From contig OZ038533.1 in NCBI GenBank assembly GCA_964036665.1, positions 14,107,075 through 14,171,074 on the forward strand: a stretch of DNA of 64,000 bases, written 5' to 3'. The stretch's first letter is position 1. Each line of letters begins with the position of its first letter. The position numbers and the translations under genes were made by a program. Positions 1-12,034 of this stretch are shown here, piece after piece. The notes beneath the pieces are model-generated. The model was not told where the DNA came from. It did not search any database and saw only the letters and a list, made by a program, of their open reading frames with translations. Origin of the DNA: Gordius sp. MW1. Lineage: Eukaryota; Nematomorpha; Gordioida; Gordea; Gordiidae.

Positions 1-280
1 TATTATGTTTTTACTAATGAAAACATTCTAATTCTTAAATTGTTATTGGTTAATAACAATTTACTTATCTTTTTGTTAGCATTCTTTTGTTATTATTTTT
101 ATAATTAACTCAGATTTTATTTAATTAAATTTCTCTTTACATAAAATGCTACCAAAAGCTTGTTTTTTAATTGGGCTTTATTTCAATTTAATATTAGCTG
201 TAGTCTGTATTTTAATATTTAATCTATAATCAATCATGTCACACTTTTGATAATTCTACAATATTAGAAGCCATCATCAA

Positions 281-3200
281 ATGTCTCATTGTTCAGCTTT
301 TGGATGTACCAACAACAGAAAGAAAAATAAGAATCTTTCCTTTCATAGGTAATATACATAGTCTATAATAATATGATAATATGTGAAAACAAAATGTTGC
401 TAAAATTTTTACTTCAAATTTGCCAAATTCCATTCTTATTTTATAGACAATTTGTTATACAATTTAAATAATTTATTATATCGAATTTATTTTTAACAAG
501 GGGAAAATTTAATATCGTTTTGGGCTAAACACATTTGTTATATATATTCACCTTAATTGTGTACATTCCAATGATTAATTTACATATAATTCTTAACTAT
601 CATCAATAAATTAGATATATTGTTTTTAATGCCTCATTTAATGTTTTTTCACAATCTTTTTTTTATATGTGATTTTTGTTAATAAAACATATTCCTTTTT
701 AAATTAATTAGAGATGGCGCTAAATCAATTATCGTCCAGTGTTATTTTTTTAAATTATATTAAGTGTTTATTTATAATATTATTAACTTATAATTTTTAA
801 TCGCCATACAATGCTTTTTTTAAATACAGCATAAATTTGAATGTGAAATTTTATAAATATTATTATGGGATATTTAAATAAATAGAGGGTACGTTAGAAT
901 AGACTCTCGTTGTAGTAGTTGCAAATGGCTGCTAAAATTGGTATAATTTTTTAAGGGAATGAGCAGTCTATTTAGTCTAGAGCCCTGCATGGGTGACCCG
1001 AAACCCGACCCGATCCGGTGAAGTTTTTAAAACTTCTTCGGGTCAGGTTCGGGCAAAAAAGCTTTCAGGTCCGGTTTAAGGTTATGAATATAACATTGCA
1101 TCACAGACATATCTTTTAAATTAATGTTATTATAAATATTAATATTTTATGATTAATATCGAAATGTATGATTAATTTTTTCCGTCATTTATTTTATTTC
1201 CTTATAATTTACAGTTTTGGATTTGCGCAATTTCAAACTCAAGAACCGTAAATATTTTGATTGATGTTATAAATTATGATAAACATATAATTGATATCAC
1301 AAAACTTTTCAACGATTTTTGAACTCCCAGCTTTTTTGTTAAATATAAATGTGTCACCTTGTTCTACCGCCTACACTAGAATAAAATGAAATTATCATGA
1401 TTATTTATTAACAACCCCCTAGAATCGGCAGAGCATCGTAAATCCTTAAAATACTCAGCTTTATCAGAAACCTCCATTTTTATTCCTATCGTCTCGTCGT
1501 GCTCAAGGACGTTTGGGAAGAGCGCATTAAATTTTTTTAAAGAACTCAATAAACGCTCGCCTCCTTCAAAAATATCGAATAGTTTTTTACTAAGACAATC
1601 AATCGCCATTGCGATCTCTAAATCCAATTTGTATTCTTTGATGGATTCAATGCCCATTCTTAAAGAAGATGAAAACGGATAATGTATTTTAATCATTTTT
1701 TTATAAATGTTTTCGTTCTTGTATCTTTTTATTAATTCCACTATATATTAAATACTTTTTTTTAATAAAGCATGTCAATTCATAAAAAAAAATACACAAA
1801 CATGATCTAAAAAATTTGGGTTTTTAAAAAAATGATCCAATTTTTTCCTTTCATTTCCGCACATGCAACAACCATTATTAGCCTTAAAATAAAAATTACT
1901 TAATAATACAGACAGACTCAAATTTAGCAAAAGTTTAAGAATATCTGTCTTTCATTTTCTTATGGTGCTTACGGAAGATAATGAATAGCTTGTTAAGAGA
2001 GATACTTCGGATGAAATACAATAAAAACCTTCTATAAATGCACCTTTTCCCGATGCTTTAACTTCAAGATGTTTTAAAATGTTGTGAAATTTGTTTTTTG
2101 GGGAGATAACATTTTGTTGCCATTTAAAAGTATCAAAATCAATTTTACACCAATTTACTTTCGGGTCGGGTCGGGTTCAAAAAATTGACTTTGCAAGGCT
2201 CTAATTTAGTCTATGCATTTCAATGATGAATTTACATATAATTATTGCTTATCTTTAATCAATTAGATTTCCTCTCAAAAACAAAACGTTATTAGATGCT
2301 TGGTTGCATAATGCTAACAGGGATTTTACTCCTAGCAAAAACTCTGCTCTTTGTGGTGCTCATTTCACCCCAGATTCATTCATTCCCTCAGCTTCTAATT
2401 ATAAGCAACTTAGAGAAGGAACAATACCAACCATTTTTAATTTACCAGATCATGTCCATCAGGTAATTTGTTTAAATAAAAATTTAATGAATATGATATA
2501 TTTTTCATAATAATTCGCGTATCATAATTAAACTTTAAAGTTAAAAATTCGTAATAAATTAAATAAAATTTGTTTTTAGGGCAATAACAATTTTTAATAA
2601 ATGTTTTTTACAGTCTTTTATTAATTATGTTATTTTTGTAAATAAAACATTTTACCAATATATATATATTCGATTATAAACTAATTTTAGATGGGGCTTA
2701 AGCTATTATCGTCCATCTTTTTAAATGAGTGTTATTTTTTAAAATTATTTAAAGGGTTTATTTATAATATTATTATCTTATAATTTTTAGCCGCCTATAC
2801 AATGTTTTTTTAATATAGCATAAATTCAAGCGATTATATAAATCATTATGAGATATTTAAATAAATAGAGGGTATTAGATTACCATTATAACGTCAGAAT
2901 AGACTCTCAAGTTATAGTAGTTACAAATGGCTGCCAAGCATAATTTTTTTAAGGGAATGACCAGTCTATTTAGTCTATGAGTTTATGCATAAAACTATAT
3001 CATACTACAATGTTTTGGGCGTACAGGTTCGGTCTAAGAAGACACCCATTAACGTTACTAACAAACGTGACGCTCAAAAACTTCATCATTTAGCTTCGGT
3101 CAAGAAAGCGGTAAGGGTTACAAATGAACAGCTATCAAGCGCCCCTCCCTTGACTCTCACCACACGGAAAAAGAAGGATAATGTAAATGTTGAATACCGG

Positions 3201-4131
3201 GCCCGTAAATATCACAAATGTGAAATTTGTAACACCTTTCTACCCAAACGATTGTCGTTGGTACTTCACGGAGCTCGACATTTATTAGATGCCGATAGAA
3301 CATACGCTGCTTGTTGTCTGGCCTGCAACAATTTTCCGTTTTATGACGAGGAAAAGTTTCAGTCTCACCTTACAAAAGAGCACGATAATGAAATAGAGTA
3401 ATGTTTTTTTCTTTTTTCTTTTTGGAAATTTGCCCCAAATTTAGGCAATCCATTTATAATTTTGTTTCTTTTACCCTACCTTTAGTTGTGAGCATTGTGG
3501 CGTTAGTTTTGAGACGTTGAGCGACTACGTTTTGCATTTGAAAGAACTATTAGAACGGCAAAAAGAGACATGTAGCCATTGCGGGCAAGCCTTCAATCAT
3601 GCTCGCATTTTGAAACGCCACAACGAAATGTACCATAAAAAGGCTCGTTGGGTGTGTTACAGATGCTGGGTCTGCTACGAACGCTGTTTCAGTAAGTTCA
3701 GCTCCTTACTGGACCATCTACAAGTCATCCACAAAATTCCTCAATCCCAACTCGATATGAGGCTCGTTAAAGCCCATAAATATTCGAATTTCATTAAGTC
3801 GCCTTTAAAACAACCATTTGCAAATCTTAAATCAATGGAAGATATACTTGACCGATGGGCTTGTGAGATTTGTGGTTCCTTCTTTGCTACGAAAGTCGCT
3901 TTGAATGGCCATGTCTGTCGTAGAGTTATTAATATATCGAGCGATATATTATCGGCAAACACAAATTCGTTTCACAACATTATCAACAACTCCGAATCTC
4001 AGTGTTCCAATGATCAGGAGTCTTCTATACGCTGTAAAGTTTGCAATTCCGCTTTCGCGACAGAAGAGGAATTGAAGAGGCATGGTCGCCTACACGGAAC
4101 GGCCTTTTTAAGAGCTCATCGAAATCGTTGA
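281..4131 (+). CDS. THAP domain plus C2H2 zinc-finger protein (4 predicted exons)
   Basis: Predicted exons are 281-348, 2267-2462, 3027-3397 and 3486-4131. The phases match at every junction and give about 426 residues. Exons 1-2 encode a THAP (C2CH) DNA-binding domain: Cys4 and Cys9, Trp35, Cys52 and His55 as C-x2-H, and an IPTIF box near residues 76-80 corresponding to the AVPTIF motif. Exons 3-4 encode about six Cys2His2-type fingers. One is C-x2-C-x12-H-x3-H near residue 154, a second is near residue 190, and a further run fills exon 4 with the last finger close to the C terminus. Some fingers lack the final His. The likely role is a nuclear sequence-specific DNA-binding protein, possibly domesticated from a P-element-type transposase as THAP genes often are. 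An AATAAA lies about 25 bases after the stop. Joining THAP exon 2 to the zinc-finger exons is inferred from splice phase. The alternative is two genes, the second starting at the ATG at 2985. Confidence 0.72.
569..2980 (+). repeat. Partial tandem duplication around THAP exon 2
   Basis: The stretch from about 569 to 977 (plus 2204-2216 after the hAT insertion) resembles about 2222-2980. Both begin with a similar AATTTACATATAATT-type sequence. Both contain the same order of landmarks: a TTAATAAAACAT-like run, a GATGGCGCTAA/GATGGGGCTTAA block, an ATAAATAGAGGGT block and a terminal AGTCTATTTAGTCTATG. Only the second copy contains the THAP exon 2, at 2267-2462. Confidence 0.6.
978..2203. mobile_element. 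hAT-type TIR element, 1.2 kb, with 8-bp TSD
   Basis: The element starts TAGAGCCCTGCATGGGTGAC and its far end is the inverted complement beginning TAGAGCCTTGCA. Both ends carry subterminal GGGTCGGGT-type repeats. It is flanked by a perfect 8-bp direct repeat ATTTAGTC at 970-977 and 2204-2211. An 8-bp duplication and ends matching YARNG are hAT hallmarks. Inside, on the minus strand at 1376-1741, is a 121-codon open frame that I do not recognise; it may be a transposase remnant or chance. The element sits in intron 1 of the THAP gene, inside the end of another TIR repeat. The copy at 50248-50940 belongs to the same family. Confidence 0.88.
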
Positions 4132-4548
4132 TTGCTGTATTTGCATAACTGTTTGAATAAAATTTTGTTATAATTGTATTTATAGAAATAGTTTGGCAAA
4201 AACCTTCTTTGGTTTGCTAAAAAATGAAATAACTTAATAATAAAAAGTTAAAATAGTTTAAACATCTATAGCGAATATTTTTTTAATAATTTTAAGCGAC
4301 GAAATAATACAGTAAGGATTTAAAAGCGCGTATATATTGTAGAAAAAGTAAATGTGAGTAGAACTAAAGATGTCAAATTTTTTCCAGCTCAATGGTTGTG
4401 GAAATTTATCAGCGAAAAACGGGAATTAACAGGAAATATGGGGAATAATAAGAAAGCCCAATGTAGGATGAATTAACAATATAAACAAATAATAAAAACA
4501 CAACTCATATAACATCTGATTTATATTTCTTACAAAACGGTCAATAAT

Positions 4549-7500
4549 TAAAAACTCGAGACTTCGGCCCTCGTGGAAAGGGGGAGAAGGGAAGGGGAAG
4601 GGGAGGAGGAAAAGGGGAGGAGGGGAAGGGAAGGGGGGACGACTCATCTATACTCCGTATAAATGTATCATATTTGCTATGCAATTTATGGGCGAGAAAG
4701 GTGGGAAGGGGCGAGAATGCCTATAGGGGGTATTAAATGCCTAATGATTCATTAATTATTTATACAAATTTTTCATCACTTTGGCCAGTGGTGATATTTT
4801 CTAATGGTCAGCAGACAGTCAAATGGTATTAACAAGAACAAAATATTAATTTAATTAAAAAAAAAATTAAAAAAAAATTCCTCTTAGTTTTAAAAAAGGG
4901 CTAAATTCTGAAACTACCCGCCCGATTCGCTCGAAACTTTACCCGTAGGTGGCCAGGGGTAAAATAGCTTTTAGGAACACGTAGGAAGAGGTAATTATTA
5001 ATTTAACTTTTTTCCCTTCAAATATAGTAGGCCTCTCATATATATGTGGTATATAAACTTCCAGAATTAGTGAAGAAGGCCAATGGTCATTTTTTTCCAT
5101 TGGTCTGCAGCCAGGACACGTTAAAAGTCGATATAATTACATAAGAGTCAAAAAAAATGAAAAAAAAATTTTCGATTACTTTGGCCAGTGGTCATTTTTT
5201 TCATTGGTCAGTACCAAGAGACAGTCTATTAATATATAAGAGCCAAAAATAACGAAAAAAATTTTTTTGATTAACATTTTGGCCAATGGTCATTTTCTTC
5301 CATTGGTCAGCAGCCAGTGGACGGCCAAAAAAGCCATATTATCAATGGTAGTAACAAGAACAATATATTAATTTAAAAAAAAATAACAAAAAAATTTGGC
5401 CCTCTTTGAGTATCGAACCAGCAATTAAGAATTTGACCTCGATGGGATTCGAACCCACATCAGTAGAGGCATAGGCTTTTGTAGGGGGGGGGGCACAGGG
5501 ACCCATATCAGTAGAGGCATAGGCTCTGTCGGGGGAGGGCATAGGGTAATTGTCAATGTTAGCCAAAAAAACGAAAAAAATAATTTCGATTCACATTTTG
5601 GCCAATGGTCATTTTTTTCAATGGTCAGCAGCCAGCGGACGACCAAAAAGTTTTAATATCAATGGTAGTAACAGGAACAATCTTAATAGTCAAAAAAAAA
5701 CGAAAAAAAAACTTGGATTCACATTTTGGCCAATGGTCATTTTTTTCATTGGTCAGCACTAAACGGACGGCCAAAAAGTCTTATTATCAATGGTAGTAAC
5801 AAGAACAATCATAAGAGTCAAAAAAACCTCCGGGATTCGAACCCAAAAACTAGTTAAATTAACAAAAATTAAAAGTAAACAACGTGACAAGACATTCGGT
5901 GCAAGACAAGATCATTTTTTTCATTGGTCAGTAGCCAGCGGATAGCCAAAAAGTCATATTATCAATGTTACAGTATACAGTCAAAATTAATGGGGTTTAA
6001 CAAACTATTTAAATTAAATAAATAAAATTTAAAGTAATAGCTCTTGCAGGATCCTAAAATTTCTTTTAGTTTAAAAAAGGGCTAAATTCTGAAGCTACCG
6101 GCCCGATTCGCTCGAAACTTTACCCGTAGGTACTCAGGGCAGCCAGGGGTAATTCTAACACAGCGAGGGAGATAGAAATGAGGGGTGGGGCACCTCTTAT
6201 GTATTAATTAGAAAAATCGATAAAAAACAGTGAAGGGTAACGGACAACGGACAATTAAAAATCAAAAACGAGCCCATAAATTGCATAGCAATTAATAATC
6301 TTATATATATTCTAACACAGCGAGGGAGATAGAGATGAGGGGTGGGGCACCTCTTATGTATTAATTTAAAAAATCGATAAAAAACAGTGAAGGGTAACGG
6401 ACAACGGACAATTAAAAATCAAAAACGAGCCCATAAATTGCATAGCAATTAAATTGCTATGCAATTTATGGGCTCGTTTTTGGTGCGTCGTCCGTCGTCC
6501 GTCCACCAAGTTATTGGCGCCAGCTTTGTGACCTGGATATCCCGGGTTCAAGCCAGGGAGGGGACGAATTTTTTTTTAATTTCTTTTAATTAAATTAATA
6601 TTTTGTTCTTGTTAATACCATTGATAATATGAATTTTTGACCGTCCGCTGGCTACTGACCAATGAAAAAAATGACCATTGGCCAAATAAATCGAAATTTT
6701 ATTTTTTCGTCTTTGAATTGGGTATATTAGGTTAACATTGATAAATACCCTATGCCCTTTCCTACAAGGGCCTACGCCTCTACTGATATGGGTCCCTATG
6801 CCCCTACAAAAGCATATGCCTTTACTAATGTGGGTCCCTGTGCCCCTACAAAAGCCTTTGCCTTTACTAATGTGGGTTCGAATCCCGGAGAGGGCAAAAT
6901 TTCTATTTTTTTTTAATTAAATTAGTATATTGTTCTTGTGAATACCATTGATAATATGACTTTTTGACAGTGTTCTGGCTGCTGACCAATGGAAAAAAAT
7001 GACCATTGGCCAAAATGTGATTCGAAAATTTTTTTTTCGTTTTTTTTCACTCTTATGAATTTATATCCACTTTTACCGTGTCCTGGCTGCTGACCAATGG
7101 AAAAAATGACCATTGGCCAAATTGTGAATCGAAATTTTTTTTCCGTTTTTTTTTGACTCTTATGATTGTTCCTGTTAATACCATTGATAATATGACTTTT
7201 TGGCCGTCCGCTGGCTGCTGACCAATGGAAAAAAATGACCATTGGCCAAAGTGAGTATCAAAAATTTTTTTTCCTTTTTTTTGGCTATCATTGACTTATA
7301 GAGTATCTGTTGGTACTGACCAATGAAAAAAATGACCATTGGCCAAATTTTATATATAACCTAAAAATTTATTATAGATGGTCTAACAGACAGCCAACTA
7401 TGTAATATATATTTTTAACCTTTTAAATGCATATATATTTTTTTATTGGGTTAATATATTTCATTTAATTAGATTGTGACTTCAAAGAAAACCTAAAAAG

Positions 7501-8522
7501 TAATAGTTAAAAAAATATAAGTATTAGATTCTAATTTACGATACAATATATTGATAGAAACTAACACAAAATTCGAAACCTCCTTCAAAGGTATAATCAT
7601 AGCCCGTTCTTTCTAATTAAATTCAATCTACTATTAAACTATTAAAACCTGAATTGTACTTTATTAGATGGCGCGCGTAAGTTTATATAATTAGTAAAAT
7701 TTTCTACGTGTTATAGATATTACATCGCACGTGTGGCCGGGAAATGTCCGATATTTTTAAAACGAAAAGGTATTTTAGGAATCTGAAAAGGCTATTTTAC
7801 CCCTGGCCGCCCTGGGCACCTACGGGTAAAGTTTCGAGCGAATCGGGCGGGTAGTTTCAGAATTTAGCCCTTTTTTAAAACTAAAAGGAATTTTTATTTT
7901 AGTTTTTTTTCTTTAAAATTAAATTAATATTATGTTCTTGTTAATACCATTGATAATTTGACTTTTTGACCGTCCGCTGGCAAATATATTGATTTTCTAA
8001 GCATAAAACAGAACTTTATGATTTCATTATCTATATAAATAACATAATAACTTCTACTATTTTAATATCTGCATGGTGTGACGTGTTGTAGCGCACGGCT
8101 TGTAAACAGGGTGACCTGGATGTCCCGGGTTCAAGCTCGGAAGAGGGCAAAATTTTTATATTTTTTTTTAAATTAAATTAATTTTGTTCTTGTTAATATC
8201 ATTGATAATATGACTTTTTGATCGTCCGCAGGCTACTGACATGGAAAAAATGAACATTGGCCAAAAAATTTTTTCGTTTTTGAATTGGTTAACATTGATA
8301 ATTACCCTATGCTTTCCCCTACAAGGGTCTATAATTAATTATTTTGCATTTAATACCCCCCTATAGGCATTCTCGCCCCTTCCTACCTTTCTCGCCCATA
8401 AATTGCTTAGCAAATATGCTACGTTTATACGGAGTATAGAAGAGTTCCCCCTTCCCTTGCCCCCTTCCCTTCCCCTACTCATTCCCTTCTTCCCCTTCCC
8501 ACGAAGCCGAAGGCCCGAGTTT
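4549..8522. repeat. Composite repeat, large inverted dimer
   Basis: Two arms of the composite repeat (see the entry at 25633) meet end to end. The left arm starts with a diverged version of the ACTCGGGCCTTCGGCC end at about 4549. The right arm ends with its complement at about 8522. The centre is a perfect palindrome of about 30 bases per arm at 6421-6480, built on AAATTGCATAGCAATT. Between ends and centre each arm carries units of the 125-bp tandem repeat (about 4780-5350 and 5575-5860 forward, 6600-7350 reversed). A block beginning AAAAGGGCTAAATTCTGAA occurs forward at about 4895 and 6070 and reversed at about 7790. Two tRNA-like B-box segments are also present. No coding sequence is credible here; long open frames are artefacts of the repeat. 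Confidence 0.75.
8070..8170 (+). repeat. tRNA-Thr(TGT)-like, SINE-type segment
   Basis: The stretch reads like a decayed tRNA. An A-box-like TAGCGCACGG is followed by an anticodon-arm-like CTTGTAAACAG with TGT in the anticodon position, then a B box CGGGTTCAAGC, then a poly-T run. The acceptor stem does not close well, so this is not a functional tRNA. A related segment with CCCGGGTTCAAGC lies at about 6485-6565. Other B-box-like GGTTCGAATCCC stretches lie near 5440, 6870 and 52550 (the first and last on the minus strand). I infer a tRNA-derived short retroelement module captured within the composite repeats. Confidence 0.4.
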
Positions 8523-8891
8523 TATATTAGTTATAATGTTTGAAATGAAAAGTTTTACACATATAATTCTTTTTCAAAATTACATAGCTTAGTTTTGTAT
8601 AAAAAAGCTGGTTGGGATAGGAAAAATGTTTATTAAATTAGATTTATAATGGACTATTTCCAATTTAAAATAAACAATAATAAGTTTAAATAAACTCAAT
8701 CATATAAAAATTTGATTCGTAGAATTTTAAAATTGCGATTTTTTATCAGATAAAATGTTTTTCAAAAACCCCTCGGATCGGATTAACATTCTATAATATA
8801 TTTTTTTATCGAACTGAACTTGAACTAGTTCATTTTGTAAAATTTGAACTAAGAACTGAACTAGTTAGTTTTTATTAGGCTACCTAATACA

Positions 8892-8944
8892 CCCCAACAC
8901 AACCTAATACACCCCAACTTGGGGTGTATTAGGTTGTGTTGGGG
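8892..8944. repeat. Perfect 26-bp inverted repeat (hairpin)
   Basis: Arms 8892-8917 and 8919-8944 are exact reverse complements around a single C. Each arm contains two copies of an ACACCCCAA-like motif. It may be a processed MITE tip or a recombination product. No coding or termination role is evident. Confidence 0.8.
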
Positions 8945-9703
8945 ATGGGGTGGGGGTATTAGGTTGCGTAAGGCTAGTATATGCATTAGGAATAGCATTG
9001 CATTTGCATTGCAATGCAATATATAATATAATTTTATAACCACCTAGATGGCGCTAAAATAATAATCCCAATAAATTTTTTAAGTAATCTACACATTGAT
9101 TAAATAAAAAAATTTAAATCTATAATATTATAAAACAATTTCTCTACATGTAAAATTAATATATTAAGAAATAATTAAATTCTTCCTTAAAAAAGAAATA
9201 TATTCATATCTAAAAAATAATATACTCTTATTTCACCCCTATACTTCCAAACATTATCCCCAGGTCAGCCTAACCCCAACCCCGGGTTAAGGTTTGGGTG
9301 TATAAAAAACTTTAAGGTTTTTAAGGTCTTTTTGGGGTTCCACCCCAGACCCAAAACCCACCTCGGGTTCGACCTCGGGAAAACCCAACCTAGGTTTTGA
9401 TCACCACTAGCTCCAACCTCCAAGCTAATAAAGACTTAATGTCGGTCTCTTCTCTTTTCACCATATTTTCCATCATTTATCTTAGTTCGAAGATAGTCGA
9501 TGGGGGATATTCAAGCGACTCCGGACCGGATTGGTTAGCCGATATTTCCACCTGGTTTTTTAGCCTTGTTCAAAGATCTTTTCCATAAGCGAAAAGGAGA
9601 GGATAGTTAGCTTGTTATTTCCGTAATTTCCAGACTCCAGAGTGTCTTATTTGCTTTTGATTTAATCATGCTTGCTATCCATCTGATTAGGAATTCGCTC
9701 ATC

Positions 9704-10074
9704 CATGGGCGTTCCCAGGTATTGAATTAGGGGGGGGGGCAGATTATTTTTAGCAAAATTTTTTTGTTTGACTATTCAAAAATTTTCCCGAGAGCGAAAA
9801 AAAAGGTCTCGACTATCCAAAAAATTTTCTGAGTAAAAAAAAAACGACTATCCAAAAATTTTCCGGTGACCAAAAAAAAGCAACTCCCCTAATTAGGCAG
9901 TGGGGGCAGCCGGACCCCCTGCCCCCCCCCCCCTCCCGGCTGCCCCCCTCTGGCTAATTAGGGGGGGGGCAAAACATATTTTTTTTAATTTCTAAGGGTT
10001 TTGTATTGAATTTTTTTTTTAATCAGGAGAGGGGGGGGCGGGCAGCCGCCCCCCCCCCTCTGGGTACGCCCATG
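9704..10074. mobile_element. GGGCGTAGCCAGG-type MITE with poly-G subterminal tracts
   Basis: The left end is CATGGGCGTTCCCAGG and the right end is GGGTACGCCCATG, in inverted orientation. Inside lie G-runs and C-runs of 8-14 bases beside AT-rich filler. A nested second copy is likely because GGCTAATTAGGGGGGGG recurs internally. It has no coding capacity. This is the first of many copies of the same family in the window. Confidence 0.65.
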
Positions 10075-11130
10075 ATCGGATGGTTAAAATTCAATCATTA
10101 TATTAATTTTTCGGTAGTTGAGCACTTGTAGTATCAAATTTAGGCTTGATATCGGATTCAACATGCGATTGTGATTACCATTATCGGGAAATAGGGTTAT
10201 AAACAAAAGAAGTATATGAAAGTTATTAAGTAAATATTCTGTGGTATTTATATTTTTTCAACAAGTGTTCCATGTAATTTAATACAAACGATTTTTAAAG
10301 GATGCGTTATTAAAGTTGTCGAATTTTCTTCTTAACGACAATAATACACGAAATTAAAAAAAGTTAGTTCATTTCAATGTGTATGATGTTTTAAAAGAAA
10401 CTAGATTAAAGTCCTGTCCTTTTTTTAGATTTACAAATTTATTAGGAAAAACTTTATTTGATATAGTTATTAATTATTAGTCATTTATTCTTGAGTCACA
10501 CCTATATAACAAATTGAAGCTATTTTTTTTATTTAAATTCTTGTGGCAAATAAAATATTTTTTATATTTGTCATATCACTGCAAGGAACTTCACTTGACA
10601 TAATCACTTAAGTTCATGCTTTTGATTTTACTGCTTGCTTTCGCGTGACATCAATGTATTTAATTTTTCTCTTTAATGATATTGCTAAACTTTTTAGAAG
10701 TAAATATAAAGAATTAAGGAAAAATTTTGTATTTGCGATTTTAGCAGGAAACTATCTTTTATAATTTTTAACATGATCCTCTTTGTCGTTGTTATTCTCT
10801 TATCCTGTATCATTTTTTATTTAATAAGATTTCATCCATTATCTTAAATTTCACTTTTAAGTTGTTTTAACATGTAGATAATCGCTCCTGAAAAATTTCA
10901 AAATCTGAATATGTTTAATTGGTAAATAATTTTTTTAACGTTTTTTTTGTTAAAAATCTGTTGACAACATTATAAAATAAATACATTAAATATGTAAAAC
11001 AAATTGCGTTAAATAAAATAATAAATATAATATATTCAAATGTAGCATCGAGAGGTCCTAAATTGGCCAAGAATCCGCCAATTGGTATATAATTGATTTA
11101 AACATCTTCCTCATTTATATGTAGTCCAGG

Positions 11131-11375
11131 CCCGTAGCCAGGATTTTCTCCCGGGGGGGGGGGAATTTTTAAAAATTTTCCTATAACATTTTTATTTTAA
11201 CATCCAAATTATAAAATATGTTATAAAACATAAAGAAAGTCATCATAGCAATTAATAAGTGACTTACTTGGTCAGTTACGTTGCACAACTATAAAATATA
11301 AACTTTAGATCTAAATAATTTTTTTTCCGGGGGGGGGGAAATTTTCCGTTTCCTTCTGTCATTGACGCCACTGAT
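11131..11375. mobile_element. CGTAGCCAGG MITE, CGCCACTGAT-ended subfamily
   Basis: It starts CCGTAGCCAGGATTTTC, has G-runs near each end and finishes GACGCCACTGATG. The copy at about 51018-51225 has the same layout (CGTAGCCAGGATTTTCAC ... CGCCACTGATTG), so the right boundary is supported by comparison of the two. Confidence 0.55.
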
Positions 11376-11448
11376 GTAGTCTATTGATATTATAAATTCT
11401 GTATGAAAATTTTTGTCGAACTGAATTTTATTTTACTGTAATATCAGC

Positions 11449-11748
11449 TTGGGTTTTGGTTTGTTCTCTCTCGATAACTTTTGTTTTTGTATATTCAAAA
11501 ATTCCGATTTTCACAATAATATAAAGTTACGCATTTTTAGCAGTATAATAAGTAAAATAATGCCTAGAATTTACGATAATATAGAAAAAACGCCATTTGT
11601 AGTCGAACAAGTTTTGAAAGTCCAAAACTTAACAAAACTTAATAATATATGTTTAGCTAAGGATTTAGACTTTATTAAAACAAATAGGACAGACATTAAA
11701 AGGAAATCAGAAATTAAAACCTTCCCCAATCTGTCCCCTTACCGATAA
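11449..11748 (+). other. Unrecognised 99-codon open frame
   Basis: This open frame lies in an otherwise gene-poor stretch. Its second half, from the ATG near 11561, is hydrophilic and Lys-rich without an obvious low-complexity origin. I recognise no domain. There is no supporting promoter, splice partner or polyadenylation signal that I can defend. It could be an exon of an unannotated gene, a transposon remnant or chance. Confidence 0.12.
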
Positions 11749-11889
11749 AAAAAATATCAAAGCTGGGTACACTTGTACATTGGGTGCCGCTACAAAAATA
11801 TTTTCCAGTGCCTTCGACGCGAGTTTAGACTTGGCCAAGATTTGACATCAAAGGGATGAGCAAAGTAATGTTTATTATAAAGACTTATC

Positions 11890-12034
11890 CCCATGGGCGT
11901 AGCCAGGTTTTGGATTAGAAGGGGCGGGGGCAAAACGTTTAAGAGTTCAATTAGAGGGGAGGGCAAAACATGAAATTTTTTAATTTTTCAAAGTTTTTGC
12001 ATTGAAATTTTTTTTTTCGTAATTTAAAGGGGAC
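11890..12034. mobile_element. GGGCGTAGCCAGG-type MITE
   Basis: The left end is CCATGGGCGTAGCCAGG. A G-rich stretch follows, then AAATTTTTTAATTTTTC-type filler, ending near GGGGACTACGCC. The copy at about 39967-40100 shares the same internal filler, including TTTTTATTGAAATTTTTTT. Confidence 0.55.

Noticed and set aside
1376..1741. 121-codon minus-strand frame as a host gene
   Set aside because: It lies wholly inside a TSD-delimited hAT element and I recognise no domain, so I kept it only as a possible transposase remnant.
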